In this document: one piece after another, positions 1-6,896 of the stretch
Layout of the letters: each line of letters begins with the position of its first letter
Position numbering within the stretch: the first letter of the stretch is position 1
Assembly (NCBI GenBank): GCA_030950865.1
Contig: JAUZQR010000106.1
Span: 1-9,455 of the forward strand
Direction: 5' to 3'
Length of the DNA: 9,455 nt
DNA from: Mariprofundaceae bacterium
Lineage (GTDB): Bacteria > Pseudomonadota > Zetaproteobacteria > Mariprofundales > Mariprofundaceae
Position numbers and translations under genes: made by a program
Notes under the pieces: model-generated
Database searches by the model: none
What the model was told of the DNA's origin: nothing
Seen by the model: only the letters and a program-made list of their open reading frames with translations

Positions 1-198
1 GCATCATGTGCGCAACATCAAATTAGCATTTTAAAAACACAGCGTGAAGATCGAACGATTACTGATTTGGCTATATTACCATCCCACGAAAGAGCAGCGG
101 AAATTGCCCGTATGCTGGGTGGTGTGGATGCAGAAAGCCTAGAGCATGCCAAACAGATGTTACATAAAGGTCAGGTGTTGTATGAGGGATGTCAGTGA
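1..198 (+). CDS. recN: DNA repair protein RecN, C-terminal end (partial)
   Basis: The window opens inside a reading frame in phase 1 that ends with TGA at 196-198, giving the last 65 residues of a protein. The residues around 62-120 read ITDLAILPSHERAAEIARML followed by GG, which is the typical end of RecN (a leucine-rich strand, then an E/R-rich helix leading to the conserved ARMLGG). A final helix with the pattern SLEHAKQML follows. RecN is an SMC-like ATPase that acts in double-strand break repair. The ATP-binding motifs would lie upstream or outside the window, so the call rests only on this C-terminal signature. The gene runs 10 bases into the following acetyltransferase gene, which suggests co-transcription and translational coupling. 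Confidence 0.8.
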   Translation, partial: ASCAQHQISILKTQREDRTITDLAILPSHERAAEIARMLGGVDAESLEHAKQMLHKGQVLYEGCQ

Positions 199-716
199 CA
201 CACCGTATTCTTGTGCGTGCTGCCGAAACGGGTGATGTGGATGCTATGTATGCCTTGCTTGCACCGTATGCCAAAGAAGAAGTCATTTTAACACGTGATA
301 AAGATGACTTATATCAGCATTTGCAAGAATTTATGATTGCCGAGTATGATGATGTATTGGTTGGCACCGCAGCATTGCATATTTACGGTTCAAATATCGC
401 GGAGATTCGTTCATTGGTGGTGAATCCTGACTATCAGGGCAAAGGTATTGGACACTTACTCGTTGAAGGCTGTGAAAAAATGGCAGCACAATTACATGTT
501 GCTCAAGTTTTTGCTTTAACCTATGTGGACTACTTTTTTATAAGTATGGGGTATGCAGTGGTGCCCAAAGAAAGCCTGCCGCATAAAATTTGGACGGTAT
601 GTGTGCATTGTAAAAAGTTTGGCGATTGTGATGAGATTGCAGTGCAAAAACGCTTATCTGATGCGCCGATTGAACCGATGCACATGATTCCTATTGTAAG
701 TGTAGAGCAAGCCTAG
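189..716 (+). CDS. GNAT N-acetyltransferase, N-acetylglutamate synthase-like
   Basis: This is a single-domain GNAT protein of 175 residues that would transfer an acetyl group from acetyl-CoA. The AEIRSLVV strand (71-78) and the QGKGIG acetyl-CoA loop (83-88) are clear, as is the FFISMGY region (116-122). The tail with LPHKIW and then Cys138, Cys141 and Cys147 before DE matches the short N-acetylglutamate synthase-like family (COG1246 type), in which a cysteine-containing C-terminus is usual. Some members make N-acetylglutamate for arginine synthesis; that role is inferred here. The start is uncertain: ATG at 189 is given, but the GAGGG at 184-188 touches it. An in-frame GTG at 195 sits six bases after that GAGGG and may be the true start. 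The gene overlaps recN and meets the cinA-like gene at its stop codon. Confidence 0.85.
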   Translation: MSVTHRILVRAAETGDVDAMYALLAPYAKEEVILTRDKDDLYQHLQEFMIAEYDDVLVGTAALHIYGSNIAEIRSLVVNPDYQGKGIGHLLVEGCEKMAAQLHVAQVFALTYVDYFFISMGYAVVPKESLPHKIWTVCVHCKKFGDCDEIAVQKRLSDAPIEPMHMIPIVSVEQA

Positions 717-1450
717 CAAGCATTTAGTTTATCTAACATTTGTTGAACGACAACGATAACTTGAGACAGTAAAGATTGATTTTGTGTTGAAATGCAAATT
801 TTCCCACAAGCTTTTTTGCCGCAGAGTCTGGGGTATGAACCGATTTCAACAGTGGGAAATTGTTCTTGAATATCACTCAATGCTTTGGCAAAAAGGCTTT
901 CGGGTATGTTTACTTCAATTTCATGGCGAACATAGGGCTTGCCACCAAAATCGTGTAAGAAAGTTTCCAGTTGAGATGCGAAGATTTCAGGCACGCCTGC
1001 CAGCACATAAACATTGCCAATGTGTGCGCCCGGCATAAATGATTTCTCACAAATAATGGGTTCTGCACCATCAGGAAGACGCGCCATGCGTCTGCGTCCT
1101 TGGTTGATATCATCTCCATAATACTCATGTAATTTGGCAATGGTGTCTTGATGTTCGAGCAAAGAAACTTCAAAGCTTTCAGCAATGGCATCCATGGTGA
1201 TATCATCATGGGTAGGACCAATGCCACCAGATGTAATGACCGCATCATAGCGTTGACGCAAGCGGTTTAGGCTATGAATAATATCTTCTTTGATGTCGGG
1301 AACAATGACAATTTCACTAAGCTTGCAACCACGCTCAAACATTCTTTGTGCAGCCAAATAAGCATTGGCTTCGCGCGTGCGACCTGAAAGAACTTCATTG
1401 CCAATGATTAAAATAGCTGCTGTTTGGTGTAATCTTAGTGAAGAAGGCAT
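713..1450 (-). CDS. Short CinA-like protein (MoCF/MoaB-type domain only)
   Basis: The 245-residue product matches the N-terminal domain of CinA (COG1058, MoaB/MogA-like fold). The signs are IIGNEVLSGRTREANA (15-30), the GGIGPTHDD loop with a following T-x-D (75-86), MARLPDGAEPI (122-132) and a GVP turn (152-154). Full CinA proteins exceed 400 residues and carry a C-terminal PncC nicotinamide-nucleotide amidase domain. That domain is absent here, and the protein ends after an alpha/beta tail, as in the many stand-alone 'molybdopterin-binding' homologues. Family members bind nucleotide or pterin cofactors, and some have pyrophosphatase activity on ADP-ribose or FAD-like substrates; the substrate here is unknown. 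It is the last gene of the long - strand cluster, 19 bases after the thiE/tenI-like gene. I see no clear ribosome binding site. Its TAG stop shares a CTAG with the opposing gene. Confidence 0.85.
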   Translation of the reverse strand: MPSSLRLHQTAAILIIGNEVLSGRTREANAYLAAQRMFERGCKLSEIVIVPDIKEDIIHSLNRLRQRYDAVITSGGIGPTHDDITMDAIAESFEVSLLEHQDTIAKLHEYYGDDINQGRRRMARLPDGAEPIICEKSFMPGAHIGNVYVLAGVPEIFASQLETFLHDFGGKPYVRHEIEVNIPESLFAKALSDIQEQFPTVEIGSYPRLCGKKACGKICISTQNQSLLSQVIVVVQQMLDKLNAC

Positions 1451-1469
1451 GCTGATAGCTTAAAGATTT

Positions 1470-2075
1470 TTACGCAGGCAGCAATGCTTGCGCAGCTTGT
1501 TTGGGGTCTTTGGCATCTAAAATAGCTCGAATAGTGGCAATGCCAAAGCCTTGTAATTGCTTGCGATTATTTGCATGGATGCCGCCCAAGGCAATGATAG
1601 GCAAAGGCGATGCTTCGGCGATTTGTTTAAATGTATCAATGCCCAATGCGGGGGAACCAGGGTGACTTTGTGTGGGGAAGACGGGGGATAGCATGGCAAA
1701 ATCTGCGCTGTACTCATAAGATTTTTGCAATTCTTCCAAGCTATGACAGGAGGTAGATAGGCTCATGTTTGGCATATCAAGCCAGCCGCGCATGGCAGGA
1801 ATTTCGCTTATATCCTTACTTGCAAGATGTATTCCATCGGCATTGACTGCTTTTGCTATATCAGCTTGGCTATGAATGATGAGCTTGGCTTGATATTGAT
1901 GGGTGATGTCCCGCATACGTGATGCAAATGCCAATAAACGCGCACAATCCATGGTTTTTTCACGTAGGATAATTTGTTCGACACCGCCTGCAAGTGCGGC
2001 ATGTAAAATAGAAAAAAATGCATCATTGGGCTTGCTATCACCTGATGTAATGAGGGTAAGTTTAGCAAGTTGCAT
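1470..2075 (-). CDS. ThiE/TenI-family TIM-barrel protein, TenI-like
   Basis: At 201 residues this is the normal length for a thiamine phosphate synthase/TenI barrel. Visible family features are LREK (37-40, phosphate/pyrophosphate binding), ADGIHL (79-84), Asp88, a Ser-Cys-His at 109-111, SPVFPT (130-135) and the phosphate-binding GGI (164-166). Several residues that ThiE uses for catalysis are changed. The Asn-Asp pair that normally follows LII is His68-Ser69, and the T-x-T-K motif reads T135-Q-S-H138. The stretch from SCHSLEEL to SHPGSPALG resembles the TenI-like domain fused to MutT/Nudix proteins in many proteobacteria, although here it stands alone. TenI of Bacillus is a thiazole tautomerase; that role is possible, but thiamine phosphate synthesis looks doubtful. 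AGAGAG at 2083-2088 sits seven bases before the ATG, just after the DUF2782 stop. Confidence 0.82.
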   Translation of the reverse strand: MQLAKLTLITSGDSKPNDAFFSILHAALAGGVEQIILREKTMDCARLLAFASRMRDITHQYQAKLIIHSQADIAKAVNADGIHLASKDISEIPAMRGWLDMPNMSLSTSCHSLEELQKSYEYSADFAMLSPVFPTQSHPGSPALGIDTFKQIAEASPLPIIALGGIHANNRKQLQGFGIATIRAILDAKDPKQAAQALLPA

Positions 2076-2082
2076 GTTTTAG

Positions 2083-2088
2083 CTCTCT
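2083..2088 (-). promoter_or_regulatory. Ribosome binding site of the thiE/tenI-like gene
   Basis: On the - strand the sequence AGAGAG lies seven bases before the ATG at 2075. It overlaps the TAG stop of the DUF2782 gene, which suggests translation is handed on from one gene to the next. Confidence 0.5.
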
Positions 2089-2503
2089 AAAAGCGTTTGA
2101 TAATCCACATTGGTGGGCTGATATGTTTGTAACCACCTGGTAAACGTTTGTTCAATGTGCCATCACCATCATCATCTTCTAAATAATAAGCAGGCAAACC
2201 ACCTGGAGGTTGAACTTTTATGCGGAATACACGCCCGTGAGACGCATACTCTGTAATTTGTGCTTTATCATTCTCACGTAAATAAGTGCGGACATCCACA
2301 CCATCATTCTGCGTGGGTGGAGCCAAAGTTTCAGTTAGATTAGATGTGCTTTCGAGGCTTTCTGATTCTGTCGCAACATGTTCATCGCTTGTTGCTGTGT
2401 GCTTAGGCGGTGGCAAAACGCCATCATTAGCATGTGCGAGTTGCATCCATGCCAAGCCTAGAGATAAAGAACATAGGAGGGTGAATCGAGTGATTATTTT
2501 CAT
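2087..2503 (-). CDS. Exported DUF2782 protein
   Basis: A 138-residue protein of unknown function. Residues 1-25 form a signal peptide: two basic residues, a hydrophobic core and an A-H-A site before NDG. The mature protein should be periplasmic. A Ser/Thr/Glu/Pro-rich linker (about 30-66) leads into the DUF2782 domain (about 69-138). The domain has a VRTYLRENDK strand, an EYASHGRVFRIKV pair of strands, PAYYLEDDDGDG with an acidic, possibly metal-binding turn (107-115), and the final SPPMWIIKRF. Pseudomonads and other gammaproteobacteria carry close counterparts, often beginning with PPPP-rich linkers. I chose ATG at 2503 because the signal peptide begins there. A longer frame from 2560 would bury the signal and overlap the Smr gene, although an AGGTGG lies before that ATG. 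The gap to the Smr stop is 20 bases. Confidence 0.8.
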   Translation of the reverse strand: MKIITRFTLLCSLSLGLAWMQLAHANDGVLPPPKHTATSDEHVATESESLESTSNLTETLAPPTQNDGVDVRTYLRENDKAQITEYASHGRVFRIKVQPPGGLPAYYLEDDDGDGTLNKRLPGGYKHISPPMWIIKRF

Positions 2504-2523
2504 AGCTGCAAGTATAGCCGAAG

Positions 2524-3075
2524 TTATTTGTGTTTGTCTCGCCTGAGTAGCACCAAGCATGATCCACCTGCCGTATTAGGGGCAGGGGTGACGGCAAGAA
2601 TGTAACCTGACATAGGCCCTGCTTTGAGCCATTGATAAACACTGTTTTTTAAAACAGCTCGACCATCGGGTGAATGTAGACCGCGACCATGAATGATACA
2701 TAAAACCCTATCAGATGCTTGCAGGCTGGATTGTAGGGTGTGCTCAAGCTCTGAGATAGCTTGGTCGCGTGTCATGCCATGCAAATCAATACTATGGTTG
2801 ATAGGAAATTGTCCGTAAGAAAGCTTTTTTAAGACATCTGGCGCAATGCCATTGGCGCGTAATACCCATGCAGAACCCTCTTCTTTTAGTGTTGTTTTGG
2901 GCTGTGTAGGGGTATGATATAAGGGGTTGTTTATTTTTTTATGAATATCTTTTTTAATTTTCTTTTTAACGGGTGTAGCGGATGAAATTATTTTATCTGT
3001 TTTTGCGATGGGTTGAACTTGTTGCATGGCATCGGCAAACAAATCTGTGAATAAGTCATCTTTTGAGTGGCTCAT
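2524..3075 (-). CDS. Smr-domain protein (SmrA/YdaL-like)
   Basis: The product is 183 residues long. The N-terminal third is poorly conserved and has a lysine-rich stretch (37-47). The C-terminal Smr domain (about 94-180) is clear: DLHG at 97-100, a long helix, IIHGRGLHS at 127-135, VLKNSVYQWL (141-150), and a final GGSCLVLLRR (170-179). Smr domains, also found at the C-terminus of MutS2, bind nucleic acid and often act as endonucleases. In E. coli, SmrB cleaves mRNA at collided ribosomes, whereas YdaL/SmrA is less well understood. The HGRG loop here is nearer the YdaL form. Its ATG overlaps the gpsA stop as ATGA (3072-3075), which implies translational coupling. The target (RNA or DNA) cannot be read from the sequence. 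Confidence 0.9.
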   Translation of the reverse strand: MSHSKDDLFTDLFADAMQQVQPIAKTDKIISSATPVKKKIKKDIHKKINNPLYHTPTQPKTTLKEEGSAWVLRANGIAPDVLKKLSYGQFPINHSIDLHGMTRDQAISELEHTLQSSLQASDRVLCIIHGRGLHSPDGRAVLKNSVYQWLKAGPMSGYILAVTPAPNTAGGSCLVLLRRDKHK

Positions 3076-4061
3076 GACTCATTTTTTTCAGGGCGTGAAA
3101 GCAAGGTGAGAACGGCTTCTTGTGGGGATATTTTGCCAGATAACAATGCCTGCACACCTTGGCTTATAGGCATATCAATGCCCATTTTACCTGCCAAACG
3201 GCAAGCTGCTAAAGCGGAGCGTTCACCTTCTACAACCTGTCCAACATGTGCCCGCGCTGCATTTACATCCATGCCTGAAGCTAAGGCAATGCCCATTTTT
3301 CGGTTGCGCGATAACGAACCCGTGCATGTTAGCACCAAGTCCCCCAGTCCAGATAAACCACTCAGTGTTTCAGGTTTGCCGCCACATGCCACTGCCAAAC
3401 GGGAAATCTCGGAAATACCACGTGTAATCAGCGCTGCGGAAGTATTGTGACCAAGGTTAAGCCCTTCTGCGACACCTGCGGCAATAGCAATGATGTTTTT
3501 TAATGCCCCGCCCATAGCTACGCCTGTCATATCGGTGCTGGTGTAAATGCGAAAGGCAGGGTCGTCAAAAAATGATGCGGCATGTCGGGCTAAACTCTCT
3601 GATCTCGCAGCCATGGTAATCGCTGTTGGCATGCCTTGTGCAACCTCAATGGCAAAGGAAGGCCCTGATAATAGTGCTGAATTTTCAGCACCAATATGAT
3701 GTAGTAATGTTTCATCCATGCGCTCAAGGGTTTGCGGGTTAAGCCCTTTGCAGGCAGCAATAATGGGTTTGTTTAAGTCTGATAATGAGGGAAGAACCTC
3801 CAGTATCGCATTGCAAGGCAAAGCCAAAATAATGGCGGATGCTTGCTCCAAGTAGGGGTGATGGGTGCTGCGAACTGTGAGTGAATCAGGAAAACGAATA
3901 TTGGGCAAATAGCGCGAATTTTCACGTGACTGCTGCATACGTTCAGCGGTTTCAGAGGTGCGAGCAATCAGTGTTACATCTCGCCCTTGCCGAGCCAAAA
4001 CCATTGCCAAAGCTGTGCCCCATGAGCCAGCACCTAAAACACAGACGGAATTTTGCTTCAT
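3072..4061 (-). CDS. gpsA: Glycerol-3-phosphate dehydrogenase [NAD(P)+]
   Basis: GpsA reduces dihydroxyacetone phosphate to sn-glycerol-3-phosphate, the backbone for membrane phospholipids, in the cytoplasm. The 329-residue protein is full length. It has the dinucleotide loop GAGSWGTALA (10-19), LALPCNAI (79-86), CKGL with Lys105, LSGPSFAIEVAQG (131-143), the catalytic Lys188 in GGALKN, HNTSAALITRG (205-215), GLGDLVLTC (238-246) and SRNRKMG (251-257). A TTG two codons upstream (4067) is also open, but ATG 4061 is preferred. It forms an ATGA overlap with the lnt stop (4058-4061) and has AAGGAG nine bases before it. The downstream ATGA overlap with the Smr gene places it in a tightly coupled trio, lnt-gpsA-smr. 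Confidence 0.97.
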   Translation of the reverse strand: MKQNSVCVLGAGSWGTALAMVLARQGRDVTLIARTSETAERMQQSRENSRYLPNIRFPDSLTVRSTHHPYLEQASAIILALPCNAILEVLPSLSDLNKPIIAACKGLNPQTLERMDETLLHHIGAENSALLSGPSFAIEVAQGMPTAITMAARSESLARHAASFFDDPAFRIYTSTDMTGVAMGGALKNIIAIAAGVAEGLNLGHNTSAALITRGISEISRLAVACGGKPETLSGLSGLGDLVLTCTGSLSRNRKMGIALASGMDVNAARAHVGQVVEGERSALAACRLAGKMGIDMPISQGVQALLSGKISPQEAVLTLLSRPEKNES

Positions 4062-5575
4062 ATGCAATCACTCCTTTTTCTAAATAGTAACAGCCATATC
4101 AGTAGAATACCAAATAAGATGAAGGCGGGGATATTCCCCCATGTTTGGTAGAACGTAATCATACTTGAAGTGTGATATGTACCTGTGATGACAGCACTCG
4201 TCCACCATGGTGTTGTGCTTGTGATGCGCCCATCAGGTGCAATAATAGCGGAAACACCTGTGTTTCCTGCACGCAATACATAACGCCCCGTTTCAACTGC
4301 GCGGGCTTGCGAGGCTTGAAAATGTTGCCAAGCAGCAGGGCTATGCCCGTACCAAGCATCGTTGGTCACAACAACCAATACATTTGCACCAGCTTGTACA
4401 CGTTGCCGAGCTTGTTCAGGGAATAGTGACTCATAGCAGATAAGACTGCCGAATTGAGTTGTACCTGTTGCCAAGATGCCGTTATCGCTTGCAGGCTGAA
4501 AATCGGCAATGTCGGGGCCTATTTTACGCAGCCAAGGCAGCCATGATGGAATATATTCACCAAATGGCACAAGGTGATGTTTGCCAGCAAACTGTTTGGA
4601 GCCGGGCTTTGCATTGGATGTTGTTTCAGAGTTATGCGGCTCAAATAGATATAGTCCATTTTGTGAGGCACCTGTATTAGAAAATAATTTTAAACCACCA
4701 AACAAAACAGGCTTTTTCCAGCTGCTCATTTGCTCTTGTAACCAGCGGTTCCAGTTGGGGTTGCGTTCAAGATAAAAAGGAATAGCAGCTTCAGGCCAGA
4801 TGATTAAATCAACGTTAGAAGCTTCTTTTTCAGAAAGCTTTACCAAATGTTGCATGCTTTGCTGGAGAAACTGATTATCCCACTTCTGATCTTGCGGAAT
4901 ATTGGGCTGAATCAGGGCAACGCGAGATTCAGGTGTTTCTACGTGAGCGATAGCAGGCGCGAAGAAAATAAATGCAGCACATACAATGATTGCAAGACTG
5001 GCAAATTGACGTTGCTCTTTTTTCCATAAAAAAGCCAAAGATGCAGCCAGTAAAACAGGAAGAAATGCCATGCCATAGGCACCAAATACACTTAGCCATG
5101 CGGAAGCAGAGGAATCCAAAACCAGATTGCCCAAAGTAGTCCAGGGCAGTCCTGTAAACACATGGCCACGCAGCCATTCCATGATGATAGCGGAGCATGG
5201 TAGAAGCAATAATAGTGCATAGGGCTTGCCATTGAATCGCGATATCTTCATACAAGACCAAGCCCAAATGGCAGGAAATAAGCCCATGATAAGACCCATA
5301 AGTATAGGGACTAAGATAGCGGCTGCCCAAGGTAATCCGCCATAATCATGAACCGTTGGAGCAAGCCACCATGCACCGAGCCCAAACCAGCCGAATCCAA
5401 AACTATAACCTGTGATAAAAGGGTGTTTGGATTGAATCAGCCAAGTCAGTCCAGCCAGACTTAGTATTGCTAGCCAGATATGGTGGTATGGGGCAAAAGC
5501 AAAGGGCATTGCTGCACCACAAAGCAATGCCAGAAACATAAGGCTAGGGCGTGATAGTGAGCGTTGCAGGGTCAT
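4058..5575 (-). CDS. lnt: Apolipoprotein N-acyltransferase
   Basis: Lnt transfers an acyl chain from a phospholipid to the N-terminal cysteine of apolipoproteins in the inner membrane, the last step of lipoprotein maturation before Lol sorting. The protein has 505 residues. The first ~210 hold several hydrophobic membrane segments (about 12-28, 33-47, 55-72, 83-105, 119-133, 160-184 and 192-210), and the nitrilase-like domain covers about 215-470. The catalytic triad is visible: Glu262 in IIWPEAAIPF, Lys332 in GKHHLVPFGEY (with Glu340) and Cys380 in LICYES. The motif TNDAWYG (404-410) and a last membrane segment (about 481-498) complete the fold. It begins seven bases after corC, the same neighbour as in E. 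coli, and no Shine-Dalgarno is evident. The 3' end overlaps gpsA by four bases. Confidence 0.97.
   Translation of the reverse strand: MTLQRSLSRPSLMFLALLCGAAMPFAFAPYHHIWLAILSLAGLTWLIQSKHPFITGYSFGFGWFGLGAWWLAPTVHDYGGLPWAAAILVPILMGLIMGLFPAIWAWSCMKISRFNGKPYALLLLLPCSAIIMEWLRGHVFTGLPWTTLGNLVLDSSASAWLSVFGAYGMAFLPVLLAASLAFLWKKEQRQFASLAIIVCAAFIFFAPAIAHVETPESRVALIQPNIPQDQKWDNQFLQQSMQHLVKLSEKEASNVDLIIWPEAAIPFYLERNPNWNRWLQEQMSSWKKPVLFGGLKLFSNTGASQNGLYLFEPHNSETTSNAKPGSKQFAGKHHLVPFGEYIPSWLPWLRKIGPDIADFQPASDNGILATGTTQFGSLICYESLFPEQARQRVQAGANVLVVVTNDAWYGHSPAAWQHFQASQARAVETGRYVLRAGNTGVSAIIAPDGRITSTTPWWTSAVITGTYHTSSMITFYQTWGNIPAFILFGILLIWLLLFRKRSDCI
4071..4076 (-). promoter_or_regulatory. Strong ribosome binding site of gpsA
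   Basis: AAGGAG on the - strand lies within the 3' end of lnt, nine bases before ATG 4061 and only two bases before the alternative TTG at 4067. The spacing favours the ATG. It is one of the few clear Shine-Dalgarno sequences in the cluster. Confidence 0.7.
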
Positions 5576-5582
5576 CAGTGGA

Positions 5583-6416
5583 TTATTTTGAATCGGGTTG
5601 TGATTTAATCAGTATACGAATAACACGGCGCGGATCGGCTTCTTGAACATGTATGTCCAAGCCGCCCACGAGAATACGTTCCCCGCGCACAGGAATGCGC
5701 CCCAATTCGGTGATGATAAGTCCGCCCACAGTATCAAAATCCCCATTGGGCAATGTGATGCTTAATAAATCTTCCAAATCTTCAACATGCATACGTGCTT
5801 GTACTTCTAAGCCATGTTCACCACGTGTGTATTCAATGGAATCTTGGTTTTCCCCTTCATCCATGGATCCGACAATTTCTTCCAATAAATCAGAGAGTGT
5901 GACCAGTCCCGCCGTGCCGCCGTATTCATCCAAGACCATGGCAATATGATTTTTGCTATCGCGCATTTCAGTGAGCAAGCCAGAAATATATTCGAGTTCA
6001 GATACCGTTAATGTCGGGCGCATCAATGCTTTGATGCTGCTTTCTACTTGATGCGTTTGGGCATGCACCAAGTCCCAAATATGAATCACACCAAGGATAT
6101 GATCCAAGTCGTGATCCATGACAGGTAGGCGTGTCACACCACTTTCCGCAATGATTTTACTGGCACTGCTCAAGGGCACAGATATATCAATCGCTTTGAT
6201 TTCAGAGCGTGGAATCATGACCTCACGAACACGGGTGTCATGAAACTCAACAATGCCTTCCAGCATATGACGCTGCTCATCTGAACGAATGGCTTCAGCG
6301 CGCCCAATAACAGATAGTAACTCTTGATGGGTTTGACCTGGTCGTAGGCTGTTCAGCAAATATTGGCGAATACGATATTGGAAACGTTTAAACATGGTCG
6401 GATAATTCATGAGCAT
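5583..6416 (-). CDS. corC: CorC/YbeX-family CBS-domain protein
   Basis: The 277-residue protein has the soluble CorC layout. A short N-terminal helix region leads to MLEGIVEFHDTRVREVMIPR (51-70), then comes a CBS pair (about 66-120 and 130-185, with MVLDEYGGTAGLVTLSDLLE at 160-179), and then the CorC_HlyC transporter-associated domain (about 198-272) with the DFDTVGGLI strand (227-235). There is no DUF21 membrane domain, so it is CorC/YbeX-like rather than CorB-like. Homologues are linked to Mg2+/Co2+ handling, and E. coli YbeX to ribosome metabolism along with YbeY; the exact activity is unsettled. The start is uncertain among ATG 6416, ATG 6410 and ATG 6395 (MFKRF). All overlap the end of ybeY, and none has a clear ribosome binding site. 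Confidence 0.93.
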   Translation of the reverse strand: MLMNYPTMFKRFQYRIRQYLLNSLRPGQTHQELLSVIGRAEAIRSDEQRHMLEGIVEFHDTRVREVMIPRSEIKAIDISVPLSSASKIIAESGVTRLPVMDHDLDHILGVIHIWDLVHAQTHQVESSIKALMRPTLTVSELEYISGLLTEMRDSKNHIAMVLDEYGGTAGLVTLSDLLEEIVGSMDEGENQDSIEYTRGEHGLEVQARMHVEDLEDLLSITLPNGDFDTVGGLIITELGRIPVRGERILVGGLDIHVQEADPRRVIRILIKSQPDSK

Positions 6417-6864
6417 AAGGTTGATGTAAATGAAGTTCTTTCATAATGCGAGATTCAAGGCTCTGCATGGTGTGGGCTTCATCATCTTGGATATGGTCAT
6501 ATCCGAGTAAGTGCAACATACCATGAATGATGAGGTGCAAGATATGGGCATGTGTTTGATGCTCCAAACGTTGAGCTTCGTGTATGACAAACGGCACGGC
6601 TAAAATCATATCACCCAATGGTTCATCGACCCTATATATATCGCCCTCCTGCATAGGAAAAGATAGCACATCGGTGACTTTATTCTTATCACGCCACTGG
6701 GCATTGAGTTCTTGTACAATGTTGTCAGAGGCAAAACGAATGCAGACATGCGGTGTGTCTATATAAACACCTGCCACTTTACATGTGAGATGAATAGCAG
6801 ATTCAATGCTCTCTTGATTTGGCAAATCCGCATCGACATCATTATCAATGATAACATCAATCAT
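6388..6864 (-). CDS. ybeY: Endoribonuclease YbeY
   Basis: YbeY is a single-strand-specific metallo-endoribonuclease that takes part in 16S rRNA 3'-end processing and ribosome quality control. The 158-residue product carries the family's zinc site HGMLHLLGYDH, with His114, His118 and His124, and the upstream LNAQWRDKNKVTDVLSFP block (53-70) with the invariant arginine. DMILA (85-89) is the usual central strand. The length is normal. ATG 6864 gives the standard short N-terminus, but the bases before it (reading GTCACCC) offer no Shine-Dalgarno. It overlaps corC and, unusually for this pair, is separated from phoH by 157 bases that contain a foldback sequence. Confidence 0.96.
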   Translation of the reverse strand: MIDVIIDNDVDADLPNQESIESAIHLTCKVAGVYIDTPHVCIRFASDNIVQELNAQWRDKNKVTDVLSFPMQEGDIYRVDEPLGDMILAVPFVIHEAQRLEHQTHAHILHLIIHGMLHLLGYDHIQDDEAHTMQSLESRIMKELHLHQPYAHELSDHV

Positions 6865-6896
6865 GGGTGACTTTTAGCATGCTTATAAAACAATTT

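Noticed and set aside
741..757. Possible terminator GTTG-AACGA-CAAC after the acetyltransferase gene
   Set aside because: The stem is only four to five base pairs, is not GC-rich and has no T-run. It lies within coding sequence of the opposite gene.
784..1038. Open + strand frames opposite the cinA-like gene, and similar antisense frames across lnt, gpsA and corC
   Set aside because: They lie wholly inside well-recognised genes, show no family motifs and have no ribosome sites of note.
2504..2560. N-terminal extension of the DUF2782 gene from ATG 2560, with AGGTGG before it
   Set aside because: It would put 19 residues before a well-formed signal peptide and lie inside the conserved GGSCLVLLRR coding of the Smr gene, which explains the AGGTGG as codons.
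4062..4067. TTG at 4067 as the gpsA start
   Set aside because: The ribosome site is only two bases away from it, whereas ATG 4061 has nine-base spacing and forms an ATGA overlap with lnt.
6865..6896. Internal promoter for ybeY using TATAAG next to the foldback
   Set aside because: A -10-like TATAAG exists on the - strand, but no convincing -35 lies at the right spacing.
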